This document shows positions 49,806 through 59,420 of a stretch of 64,000 bases of DNA, piece by piece; position 1 is the stretch's first letter, and each line of letters begins with the position of its first letter. The stretch spans positions 17,527,322 through 17,591,321 of the forward strand of contig OX365955.1 in the NCBI GenBank assembly GCA_947247005.1, read 5' to 3'. This DNA is from Spisula solida. Taxonomy: Eukaryota; Mollusca; Bivalvia; Venerida; Mactridae. Under the pieces are notes generated by a model. That model worked only from the letters and a program-made list of their open reading frames with translations. It was not told the origin of the DNA and did no database searches. The position numbers and the translations under genes are program-made.

Positions 49806-50769
49806 TATAGTTTAACGTAAGCATGAACAGACTTTTGACCCAACTGGTACGCCATAGTTTTACCGGTACACTGCTTTATCAGGTAACATCACCCGGTCCG
49901 AAGGGATGCCGGATAAACAAGGTTATACAGTACCTACATGCCATATTTCATATAAAATGGGATTTGGTTTAACGTAAGAGCGGATTGGTGTATGTAGGAC
50001 AAAACTATCGGCCCCTTCGGCTGTGTTGGATTTGAAAAGATTTGTAAAACTGTGAATGAAATATCTCCATGTCTGTAAACGTTCAGGGAGGTAAGTAGAC
50101 CAGAATGTTTCTTTTTTGACAATGCTGGGTTATCTCCCGTATCAAATCATGGATGGCAAGACGAGTGTTAAGATGTAAAGCCAAAAATATCAAAGAAGGA
50201 TCTCACAAAGGGTATAGGGGCGTCAATAACAGGATTTGTCTGAACACCAACACCAGATAATGTGCTTAACTATAGTCACTAACCGTCCATGAGGCAAATG
50301 GATTGCCCTATAATTTTTGTGGGGACAAATAAGCTGTGGAACAACAAAGACCCATTTTTGTCATTGGCTATGCAAAAATGCATTCGTTGTTTCAGATCCA
50401 TTAACACCTTACGAACGGAATATGCAACGCAACAGTAATAAGACAACGCGGTTGACAGATGATTTGTTAACGATATGTTTTTCTAACATTATACAGATGC
50501 TTTCGACATGAACAGCGTTAAATTGCCACGGTGTTTCAAAATATGTCTCAGGAGCCCAGTATCTGTTACAGTAGTGAGTTTCATTGAATTAAAATGACTT
50601 TTTCCACCTAACACAACCAGTTATTCTCGACCTTCTTATCAAGGTACATGTATCATGAAAAGTATGAATATTACATAAATATATATCTAGCCGATATATG
50701 TAGTAGACATTAATCAATCGATTGGTTAGTCAAGTGTGACATGTCCCTGTCTACAAGATTTCAGGGATG

Positions 50770-51219
50770 TACGAGGGTCATCCGTAAAGTTCTGGGACAA
50801 GTACATGTATCATTGTCAAAATATCCGTTTAAACATAGCCATACACATGGCATTTCAACAAACGAAATAGTGTGCAAAAATACTAACAATTCTACATTAC
50901 TTTGAAATTACACATAATCATTGTTACGGAGCACTCCAAATGGTATTATAACGTCTTGGCGTCAACGTCAAACTAGCTTTTCATTATTTTCATAATACTG
51001 TCCACCACATGCTATGCGTTTACAAAACCACTTTATCTGATTATCAAAATCTAATAGTATTACAAACATGCATATCTTTTCAAAATTATTTGTACCTTCT
51101 CTAAGTTTATTTGAACTCTTGGATCGTTTCCCACATATTTCTCCTTCTATATGATGAAAGACGGCGAATTCGATTAGAGCCCAGTCTGGACTATATGGGC
51201 TGTAATCGATCAATTCCAA
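50770..51219 (-). mobile_element. mariner transposase C-terminal remnant
   Basis: The minus-strand frame contains DYSPYSPDWALIEFAVFHHI, the block holding the last catalytic Asp of mariner DD34D transposases, then GKRSKSSNKL and a C-terminal CGGQYYEN. The 5' two-thirds is missing. The end at 50770 (CGAGGGTCATCCGTAAAGTT) looks like a mariner terminal repeat and follows TA exactly where copy B departs from copy A (GGATGTA). Confidence 0.75.
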
Positions 51220-53162
51220 TCAATCAAAAATACAGTGACCATCATTGCCTTTACCATAAGTGTTATTGATACTTCTCAGAATATCAGAGCATTTGAAGTG
51301 AATTCAAATGCACGCTTTTGTAGTAGATGAATATAATGGCTTGTTACAGTACTTCATAGCCATTAGGTGTTCTGTACCGTTCGACGTCGCCGTCTCGGAC
51401 AGTAAATGTCGAAACTCTGGTGCGACGTGTTCTGTTAGATAATTATGTTATTTAACTTGATATTGCTTTGAGATTTAGTGACAAACATCGCGAATAATAT
51501 ATATCAAGTCAAGAGGAATTTTAGGTTAGTGGTGCTATTTACGAAAGAGATACGGTGATTGAATGATGACGAACGTAATAACATTAAGTTTAAAATTTGG
51601 ACTGCTCCGTAGTTGCCCTTGCTTCGATAACCTACGCATATGTTAACTCTGCAATATTTATTTGCCATATTCAAATTCATAACATGCTTTTCTACCAATG
51701 GTATGAATTATAAATGATTGAGGTGTATGTAGATAATATTATATATTTAGATGTTTATTTCACGTTTTCCTTTATAAGTAAATCAACAGACAATATCATC
51801 ATAACTGATCTAATCAGATCTCATCCGTTTGGGACTACATCACGAGTTTCTGGTGAGTTAAGGGAACAATTTCCTAAAGTAACATTTAGGAAGTTCATCA
51901 AATTAGAAACAGAAAATGCAAAAGGAATTACCAACCACAATTGATTATAATACATTTTTATAAGTCTTTAGATGTTTATGAAATTGTACAATGTCATCTT
52001 GCAGCGCAGTATTTTAAATATACCTGTCTAATAGTTCAACTGTACTATAATATACGCATTATCGTATAGTCACCGTACGATTCTTATAAAACATAAAACA
52101 TTGTATTAGCTATGAAAGTATCATAAATTAATATAAACCTCACTATCTTTTAACATGTTTTATTTCTCCTTCGTTACAAAAGACTTTCGACAGTTAATGT
52201 TGATTCAATTTGTCGAAACACCAGGGTAATGTTTTACTAACATTGTGTAAATGTCGCGTAAATCTACGCATACATATTTGTTTAACGCTAATTCCTATGT
52301 GCGTTTTACTAGTTGCATTAATTTACGTAAAAATAGTGAATATTGAAAGTAGGCCGGGCCACAATGAATAAATTTTTAATATATATAAACGTTCGATAAA
52401 TGTTGATGATTAAACATGTTTTGTTACTAATCACAACCTATAAAAACATGTGGCAGTCAAAATCAGCAGCGTGTATCAATTTCTCCATATTACGTTCATA
52501 TGTCGATCTCTCATTGCGTAGAATTACAGCAAAACGTAAGATAGAAAATGGGAAAAGATATCTTAGTAAAATGCATTTGACGTAAGCAATATTTACCGAA
52601 ATGCTTTGATAAAACAGTACCCTGTTACTTTCATTTTCTGAATTTATGTTTTACCTATACGATAAAAATCTGTAAAAAAATCAACAGTTCAATCCAGTAC
52701 ACATATTTAAACTACTACCACAAATTCGGACAGCCTATCATAGAACTCGGTAACTTTAGATACCAAAATTGGTCGATTACAAAATCTAAAAGTAGTCCAC
52801 ATCTTGAGACTAAGTAAATGTAAGTGTAATTTACAATGTATATAGGGTCTATAGTACATAGGTACAACATCTCAGACTATACCGCAACACCACTTGTGTA
52901 CTAGCAAAGTCGGATTATTGTACAGAGGTTGTTGCCCTTAATATGTAATATACATAGAAAATGGTTACTTCTGGAATACACTTCTTATGTATACTTAAGA
53001 AAGGCTGTAGGTCTATGGTTGTTCTAGAGTGGTTTCACTGTACCTAAGATAGACATGTACGTTGATAAGAGTATTAACACAACAAAACTTCACGACTTTA
53101 CAGCAATGCACAGTGTATTGAAATGACTCATCGGTAGTTTACCCATAATTCACTGCACAAAA
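51220..53162. other. Intergenic insertion in copy B, nothing recognised
   Basis: AT-rich. Small frames at 51714-51944 and 52400-52585 have no family features. Confidence 0.4.
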
Positions 53163-53256
53163 ATGGCTGCCGCGAAACCGAAAGTGACCAATTTAGCCGA
53201 CATAACACGAATTTACTCATCGAATAAGCGGATTTATGATATAACATCACCGAGAG
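53163..53256 (+). CDS. Probable first coding exon of an unidentified gene
   Basis: ATG in a good context (CAAAAATGGCTGCC) opens 31 codons (MAAAKPKVTNLADITRIYSS, then NKRIYDITSPR) and ends at a strong donor, AGAG|GTAAAT. Codon use is GC-richer than the surroundings, and the peptide resembles the N-terminus of a housekeeping-type protein, but I cannot name the family. The next exon was not identified. An acceptor at 54344 (TTTCTTACAG) would give only two more codons and a stop. The real continuation may lie beyond the B-box gene. Confidence 0.5.
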
Positions 53257-54664
53257 GTAAATTTACAGAACACACTAATTTATTGTTTAAATAAAATTTA
53301 AAGAATTATATACATGTATGACTTGGTAACCAACTATGTTAAACAGTTGCATGTATTCCTAAACAATTTATCCGACCCTTAATATCACAGTGAGAATAAG
53401 CCAGTACAGAATGACTTCATGTAGCATCCTGCTCACTTCACTCCCCCCCCCCCCAATCCGTTAAAATCATTTGAATTCGACCTAAGAATTCATGAGATAC
53501 ATGTACATAGGCAAGTATAAGTTATACAAGTAATAAAATATGGACCATAGCTATTGTGTTGAGTTTATTATGCGCCATTCATTAAACATATTCAGAGGTT
53601 GCCTACCCCGAACTCCTGTACACGAACCTGGCAAAGACAATATGGATAAAAGGGCAACCATGTGCATTAAACTTTAGTCTTATAAATAACGGTATATATG
53701 CGTTAGGTTTACGTCATAACATAACATGTATGTTATTAGGTACAGATACTTTTCGATGTTTAAAACCATATGACTTGCAATATTTGTTTGTTTTATAAAC
53801 TTGGTTATCGTAAGGTATGTTGTATTGTGGAATAAAATAGTCAATAATTGACCGATGACCTTCGCTTATCAACGTATAAATTATATGAAATACAACAAAC
53901 ACATATTAACTTGAATAAACCTCGCATTAAAATATATGTTGTGTAAAATGTACAGTGCAGTCTTTCTTGTTGAAGCATCGTTCGATCCACAGGGTATTGA
54001 CGCATATGATTTTATGCGTGTGCGACCGCCTTATATCTCATATACGAATCGCGGTCGCACACGCATAAAATAATATGCGTCAATACCCTGTGGGTTGGAT
54101 CAGTGAAAAGAATGAGGGTTATAAATATTTAACGGACTATTAAGTGTCGAGAGGTTATCTTTCTGATTGTAGTTTTATACTCGAAAAGATATAATATATA
54201 TATTAACACAAGGACAAGCCAAAGCAACATTTCACTTTTCTCTACTAGTTCTTAGATTAAAGAACATGCATACATCTCAGATGAGCTTGTTATATACTGT
54301 CACGTTTTGTTTTTTATTTCTTACAGATGATTAGAACTTGCATACTTGACCTGTTTTAGCCAATAAACAGCACGGAAAGACAACCGACTTATGAAAGATA
54401 CATTGTATTCTGAAGTATACCAAAAGTTATAACACATTTGGCAGTCTAATTGAAAACTGAATGCAACGTTTACAAAATAAGACATTAGGGAATCAGTGTG
54501 TTAAGTTACCATGTAGTAAGTAGTACTAGTCAATCTCCAGCGTTGCAAAGTACAACAATGTCAAGTTGGTATAGTCAGTATAGTTGCCTTTAACATGTAC
54601 ACAATCTAGAACGCACGTTATCTGATAAATATGAACTGAACAACTAATAAAGTATTGAAATAAC
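53257..54664. other. No gene; foldback at 53984-54101
   Basis: If the exon at 53163 is real this is intron. It contains a C run (about 53444-53454) and the foldback listed next. Confidence 0.4.
53984..54101. repeat. Near-perfect 118 bp foldback
   Basis: The left arm reads CACAGGGTATTGACGCATAT then TTTTATGCGTGTGCGACCGC. The right arm reads GCGGTCGCACACGCATAAAA then ATATGCGTCAATACCCTGTG. About 44 bases pair with one or two bulges around a loop of some 21 bases. GATCC/GGATC extends the base. It may be a MITE, or a precursor-like hairpin if transcribed. Confidence 0.9.
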
Positions 54665-54900
54665 CCGCGGCCTGGTTGTACGAATTGGACCTCTCATTCA
54701 GGAAGCTAATATTTTTGAATGAGGATATCTGTTTAATCGCTTGGGTTTATAGCTGAAAAGAAATGTTGACTGCAAAACTTGTTCATTTTTTGGTTTAACA
54801 CGGCCTTCGTCAGCCGTACCAACACGATTGGCACTCGAAAATGTCGTCGTTTTCGATATAGTTTTAGAAAATACGTGATAGGAAGTCTAATCGTATCAAT

Positions 54901-56661
54901 ATGGCGGCCTTGGGAGGTTCGGAATTTCAAGGATCTATATATAAAGGATCTGGCGAAGACTTTGATATTTCTTGTGAACCGTGTAAAGACGACGGGAATT
55001 TCGTTGAAGCATCGGGATATTGTAAGAATTGTAATGAATATCTTTGCTTGTTGTGCATGAAAGTACATTGTCTACCAAGGCCATTAAAACATCATGTCTT
55101 GTTAGATAAACATGAAATGCCACCGAAGAAGCCGATGGAAAGCAACTCGAAAGTAACAATATGTACCATAACATGCGATAAACATCCAACCGAGAGTTTG
55201 AAATTCTTATGTAAGAAACACGATATTACGGGATGTGGTGACTGTATGATTCTGGATCACAAAACGTGCCAGGTTGATTATATTGCAACAATCGCCGATG
55301 GTTTCAACACAAGCACAGAATACACTTCTATGATCCAGAAAGTTGATCAACTTCAGACTGAAGTGAAGGATCAACTGACAGATGCTGGACAATCTACTGG
55401 AAAGGCAGAATCTACGGTGAAGAAAGCTATTGCAGACGTGAAACAATACCGTAATGATGTGAACGTTTATTTTGATAAGATCGAACGTAATTTAGTGACG
55501 AAATGTGATGAAATTAAAACAGATAATCAGCAAGAATCAAAGAGAATTGACGATGACCTGTCATCTTTCAGTAAGCGATTGTCGTCTATCCATACACGTC
55601 TGACAACAAACATTGATAATACTGCTAACTTGTTAGTGAGAACTAAAGACTTACGTACACTGTTAGTGGCTCTTGAAACCGAAATGAAAACAATAAAGAA
55701 ATCAGAGCTCCAATGCATCGAGTTTGTGCAAGATGCTGCTCTGACGTCAGAAATGTCGTCAACAACCTCGTTAGGTATATTGAAAGTCACCAAATTACCA
55801 ACGTTTATCAGCGGACAACGTAAACGTATAATGGATATGGTTCCGCAACACAAATTAGACATCAGCGTGAAGGACAGTACTGATACATGTACTAATAAAT
55901 GTTTTATATCAGGTATGGTACATGTACGTGAGAATGTCATCGCATGTACTGATTGGATAAACAAGTCAGTCAAGCTTGTTGATATCAAGCAAGGTAAACT
56001 ATTGTATACAGTCTCAGTGATGGGCCAACCATGGGATATTACATCTATATCTCACGATACATTGGCTGCAACTATTACTACTTGTAGTAAGATTCAGTTT
56101 CTTAAATTGAAGAATGACATTGTCTCACTGAAGAACGTTATTGATGTGAATGGTAAATGTCGCGGTATTGATTATTTTAATGATAAACTTGTTGTATCAT
56201 TTAGAGAACCACAAAAGGTTGAGATAGTAGATTTATATGGTAACGTATTAACAGCTATACAAACGGACAACGCTGGTACTGACCTTTTTAAGTGTCCTGA
56301 TTATGTAGTATTCAGTCATGACGGTGGAAGTATTTACGTGTCTGATAGCGTTCGTGATTCAGTCATCAAACTTTCGTTAGGTGGAACGGTGCAAGCTTTA
56401 TATGAAGCTTCTGATCAAGGAAGCCCGGATGGAATATATGCCTGCCGGGATGGATCTCTGTTAGTTTGTTTCACATACTCGGTTCATGTTATTTCTTGTG
56501 ACTTCAAGAAACAGAAGGTACTTCTCACAAAGAATGATGGTGTGGATTATCCCACCGGAATAAGCTTCAACGAAAATAACGATATGCTTTGTGTACGAAA
56601 GTACGGGGAAGATGGACCTGACGTCATTCAAACGTATGTCTTGGATTACTTTGCCTCATGA
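54901..56661 (+). CDS. TRIM-like protein: two B-boxes, coiled coil, beta-propeller; no RING
   Basis: A single 586-codon exon. ATG at 54901 (AATATGGCGG) is the first in frame and is conserved in the duplicate. B-box 1 covers residues 25-65 (Cys25, 28, 41, 44, 49, 52, His56, His64/65). B-box 2 covers 92-123 (Cys92, His95, Cys104, His107, Cys112, Cys115, His120). A helical coiled coil follows at about 135-290 (KVDQLQTEVKDQL, SSFSKRLSSIHTRL). Residues about 330-580 are propeller-like, with repeats such as VIACTDWINKSVKLVDIKQG and FSHDGGSIYVSDSV, similar to the NHL-type ends of molluscan TRIM proteins. Without a RING it is not expected to be a ubiquitin ligase alone; it may act as a scaffold or by pairing with RING proteins. 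Bivalves carry many such intronless genes, often linked to stress or antiviral responses, which is family-level knowledge only. Confidence 0.92.
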   Translation: MAALGGSEFQGSIYKGSGEDFDISCEPCKDDGNFVEASGYCKNCNEYLCLLCMKVHCLPRPLKHHVLLDKHEMPPKKPMESNSKVTICTITCDKHPTESLKFLCKKHDITGCGDCMILDHKTCQVDYIATIADGFNTSTEYTSMIQKVDQLQTEVKDQLTDAGQSTGKAESTVKKAIADVKQYRNDVNVYFDKIERNLVTKCDEIKTDNQQESKRIDDDLSSFSKRLSSIHTRLTTNIDNTANLLVRTKDLRTLLVALETEMKTIKKSELQCIEFVQDAALTSEMSSTTSLGILKVTKLPTFISGQRKRIMDMVPQHKLDISVKDSTDTCTNKCFISGMVHVRENVIACTDWINKSVKLVDIKQGKLLYTVSVMGQPWDITSISHDTLAATITTCSKIQFLKLKNDIVSLKNVIDVNGKCRGIDYFNDKLVVSFREPQKVEIVDLYGNVLTAIQTDNAGTDLFKCPDYVVFSHDGGSIYVSDSVRDSVIKLSLGGTVQALYEASDQGSPDGIYACRDGSLLVCFTYSVHVISCDFKKQKVLLTKNDGVDYPTGISFNENNDMLCVRKYGEDGPDVIQTYVLDYFAS

Positions 56662-56980
56662 GTGCAAAACGTACACTTGTGCTGGAATGTGATGTTCTGG
56701 CAATGCGCACTTGGATGCAAAGTACGTTCCGAAAGACATGTTATTTAAATCAAACATTATGTTCATGTACTTGTACTTGAACGGCTTGCGTTGTTTGTGC
56801 TTTGCTGTTATGCACATCCCACTAAAATTATGCAGTTTGATTAACGGCAGTTGGCATTGTGTTTGTCGTTCGATGTTGAATGTTAACTTATAACTTGGAG
56901 AGGTATATGGCTTTATAAATAGACTCGGTTGATATCGCAATGTACTATATATATATTCTTTATTTCAGTCTCATTCGCTA
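56662..56980. other. 3' flank of the B-box gene
   Basis: Non-coding; homologous to 43266-43540 in copy A. No certain polyadenylation signal was picked. Confidence 0.4.
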
Positions 56981-57557
56981 TATCCTTTCCGCTACCACGA
57001 TTTTTTGGAGGGCTATGAGAAATTCATACGGTCCCTATACCCCGTCCCTGAGACACTATTGACTTGCAGTACTCATAAAAACTCGATACATCCGGATGCT
57101 TCGCACCTACACCAAACTGAAAGTAGGAAACATTGTCAAGATTTCGACTAAATGTCACCGGAATTGACGATGTGACGGTGACCCTTGCGCGAAAAACTTC
57201 TCTTCTTTTTTTTAGCTTGACAGGCCTACTTTAGGGCCCCTTTAGGGCATTGACCCTGACCCCTTTGTCTAGCCTTATATTCCTACTATAGAAAAATAAA
57301 AACTTTTTGGCGCTAAATGTTAATGCAATTCCACAAGGAATCGTACCGCAATGGCAGGTAGGACCAGTAATTTCAGTTTTGGCAAATCTACGTTCAAAGC
57401 CCTCTGTAAAGGGGTCCAGCGGGCCCAAAAACCTGTGCACGACCCTGGGCCCGTAATATCCTTTAGTCTGGGATGCCTGTGTACCAATGAAAGCAAAATT
57501 CTCGAATTTGGGCATTAAGGTCGAAAACTACGGAAGGCCGCGGTAGCGGAAAGGATA
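56981..57557. mobile_element. 577 bp TIR element (TATCCTTTCCGCTACC)
   Basis: TATCCTTTCCGCTACC begins at 56981, and the inverse GGTAGCGGAAAGGATA ends at 57557; 18 of 19 terminal bases match. TA flanks both ends, consistent with a TA target as in Tc1/mariner. Outside it a string like GATRTCGCAATGTACTAT occurs at about 56930 and again at 57627. The minus frame of 94 residues at 57515-57231 is unassigned. The element is absent from copy A. Confidence 0.75.
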
Positions 57558-57976
57558 TACAGTTACAATCATATTATAAAGCATATAACATTAGTATGTG
57601 ACCATTCTTATACAGAAGTATAAGAGATGTCGCAATGTACTATGTATATTGCGGAAATGATAAGATAGACGTGATCCACGCCCTTTTATTGCATACTTGT
57701 AATTTAACGGCTTATATCTTGTCTCACTAAGTTTATAATCTTTACCTACCGCTGTTGTAAATTTCATAAGGGGGATATATCACGAATACGTTAGTGGTGT
57801 GACAAAACCAAAAATCTAAGGGGCCGATATTGCACGAATAACACAATATCCCTGTACAAAAATTGTAATATATTCCTGCAGAAAGACTATGATCAAGTCA
57901 ATATCTCTGCATTATACACAGCAAAGCCATTATCACCTTCTTCTTTTTATTTTTGACTAGTTATTAGATAAAACTA

Positions 57977-58672
57977 CTATCCGACCAGGGATACCTGACA
58001 GTGACGTCACATTGTGTTTACAATCCAGTGTTTACTTTATTAATTGTTCTACAAAAATGTGGATTATCATTATATTTCTTTACCTATAATCCCAATATGA
58101 TATCGTAGTCGAGAGGATTAGTAGTTGAAAGGTATCGAGCTCGAACCCCGTCAGCGTAACTTTTTCCCGCTCGTTACTATTTTGCAATTGAATACAAATT
58201 ATGTGTGAAAAATGAATTTCATCTTTGTCATTTCACTAAACTTAAGATGGCTAATTTGAATGGCTAAGAACGTGTTTTAGATTATTGTAGTGAGTCTCTT
58301 TTTAAGAATAATGAGAAAGCAGCGTCTGTTCTAAACGTGTTTTTGAGATAATGTGATTTTTAAGAGCTTTTATAAATCATAAGGCAAAAGAATATATATT
58401 CAAATTCGTTATTGTATTAAATCATTTAATATGTTTCCCGTATATTGTACAAAAAATACATTCATATAGTTTGTCTACCACAAGCTTTGAACTTGGACCA
58501 CCTGTGTGACAAGCAGCCTACAAATCCACAGGACCAGGTTTGGTTTGGACTATTAGAATTGATAAGGACATACTTCTATTTAATAAAATCATTAATCCGT
58601 TGGGGATATACCCTGATTATTTATAGATTGTTGACAAAATGACGTAACTGTCAAAAATTGTTGGTCGGATAG
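57977..58672. mobile_element. 696 bp TIR element (CTATCCGACCA) with tRNA-like insert
   Basis: CTATCCGACCA at 57977 is mirrored by TGGTCGGATAG ending at 58672, with TA on each side. Similarity continues inward (GACAGTGACGTCA against GACAGTTACGTCA, then TTGT and ACAATC), about 48 bases. It is not found in copy A. A pol III-like segment at 58102-58160 (B box GAGCTCGAACCCCG) lies inside. Confidence 0.75.
58102..58160 (+). mobile_element. tRNA-related SINE-like segment
   Basis: ATCGTAGTCGAGAGGATTAG, then GGTATCGAGCTCGAACCCCG, resembles A and B boxes. Too degenerate for a tRNA. Confidence 0.4.
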
Positions 58673-59156
58673 TATCAGTACAGCGTATGAAGTAAGTAAT
58701 AGTTTGTGAAGTACATGAGTGGTGTTGCGAATGATTGCGATGTCCTTGAATGTAGACTTAATTATCTTTTATCTGCTATTTTTTATTGATGTTTATATTG
58801 TCAAACCTGTATTATAATGCGCCTATGATAATGTGATGTTTACAAACATGAATCGGTTTTGTCAACTGTTGCTAACTTTGTTTACAAATTACTAAAGTAC
58901 ACAGGTATATGGTCATTTTTGTACTAAAACATCACAGTAACAGCCAGATTTGTCATTGACAGGCTGCGAATGACAGGTTCTGTAAATAATTTACAAATTG
59001 TACTTCAATATAACTGTCTAAATACATTTTACTTATTAAATTGTTCTGTATCTATGATGCATACTGTTAACGAAACTTTAATAAGGTAGTTTGTTGTTCA
59101 AATGTATACACACGTAAACAGATGTAGGTATATACGCCTGAAGCATATAGCGTCTG

Positions 59157-59315
59157 TAACACTCGCGAATTAAATATTTTCGACGCTACAAATTCGCGAA
59201 TTGGACATTTTCATTGACGCGAATTCAAGAATCTCGCGAAAATAAAATTTAGATTTTTTCGGAAAAATCGCGAATTGAAGGTTACGCGAAAATTAAGTGA
59301 TTTACAGTACCTACT
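59157..59315. repeat. CGCGAAT-rich inverted-repeat element
   Basis: Repeated CGCGAATT and TTCGCG strings in both orientations (AACACTCGCGAATTAAATAT against ATTTTCGCGTAACCTTCAAT read on minus) and a terminal TTTACAGTA. Absent from copy A; probably a MITE. Confidence 0.5.
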
Positions 59316-59420
59316 TCAAAGGGACGCTGTTTATCGGTGATTTATGCCACGAAATTTTAACATTTTAAATATGTTTGACTTGTTTTGTGAGTAATGATAA
59401 ACTAAACTGAGTACATAAAG

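Larger units (their letters stand above)
46921..49856. mobile_element. 2.9 kb TIR element with TACGTGCACGTA arrays
   Basis: The left end TATGGCGTACCATTTGGGTC and the minus-strand right end TATGGCGTACCAGTTGGGTC begin inverted repeats whose similarity extends about 60 bases (shared AAAAGT, CATGC, TACG). The flanks are GTTTTA at 46915-46920 and GTTTTA at 49857-49862, a perfect 6 bp target duplication. Just inside both ends are tandem copies of the palindrome TATACGTGCACGTATA: three or four on the left (46980-47045) and about a dozen on the right (49530-49800). The interior has no recognisable transposase; the basic 74-residue minus frame at 48113-47889 is unassigned. Confidence 0.8.
49935..59420 (+). 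repeat. Segmental duplication, copy B
   Basis: Homologous to 40165-45000 but interrupted. A mariner remnant and other DNA occupy about 50770-54664, and TIR elements lie at 56981-57557 and 57977-58672 plus a small repeat at 59157-59315. It carries the intact B-box gene. Confidence 0.85.

Noticed and set aside
54338..54357. Terminal exon joined to 53256
   Set aside because: The acceptor is good, but it would give a protein of only 33 codons; chance is as likely.
55527..55988. 153-codon minus frame opposite the B-box gene
   Set aside because: Shadow of the plus-strand coding sequence, which has zinc-binding motifs and a duplicated copy.
57231..57515. 94-codon minus frame inside the 577 bp TIR element
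   Set aside because: No recognised family, and the element is too short for a transposase; left as unassigned.
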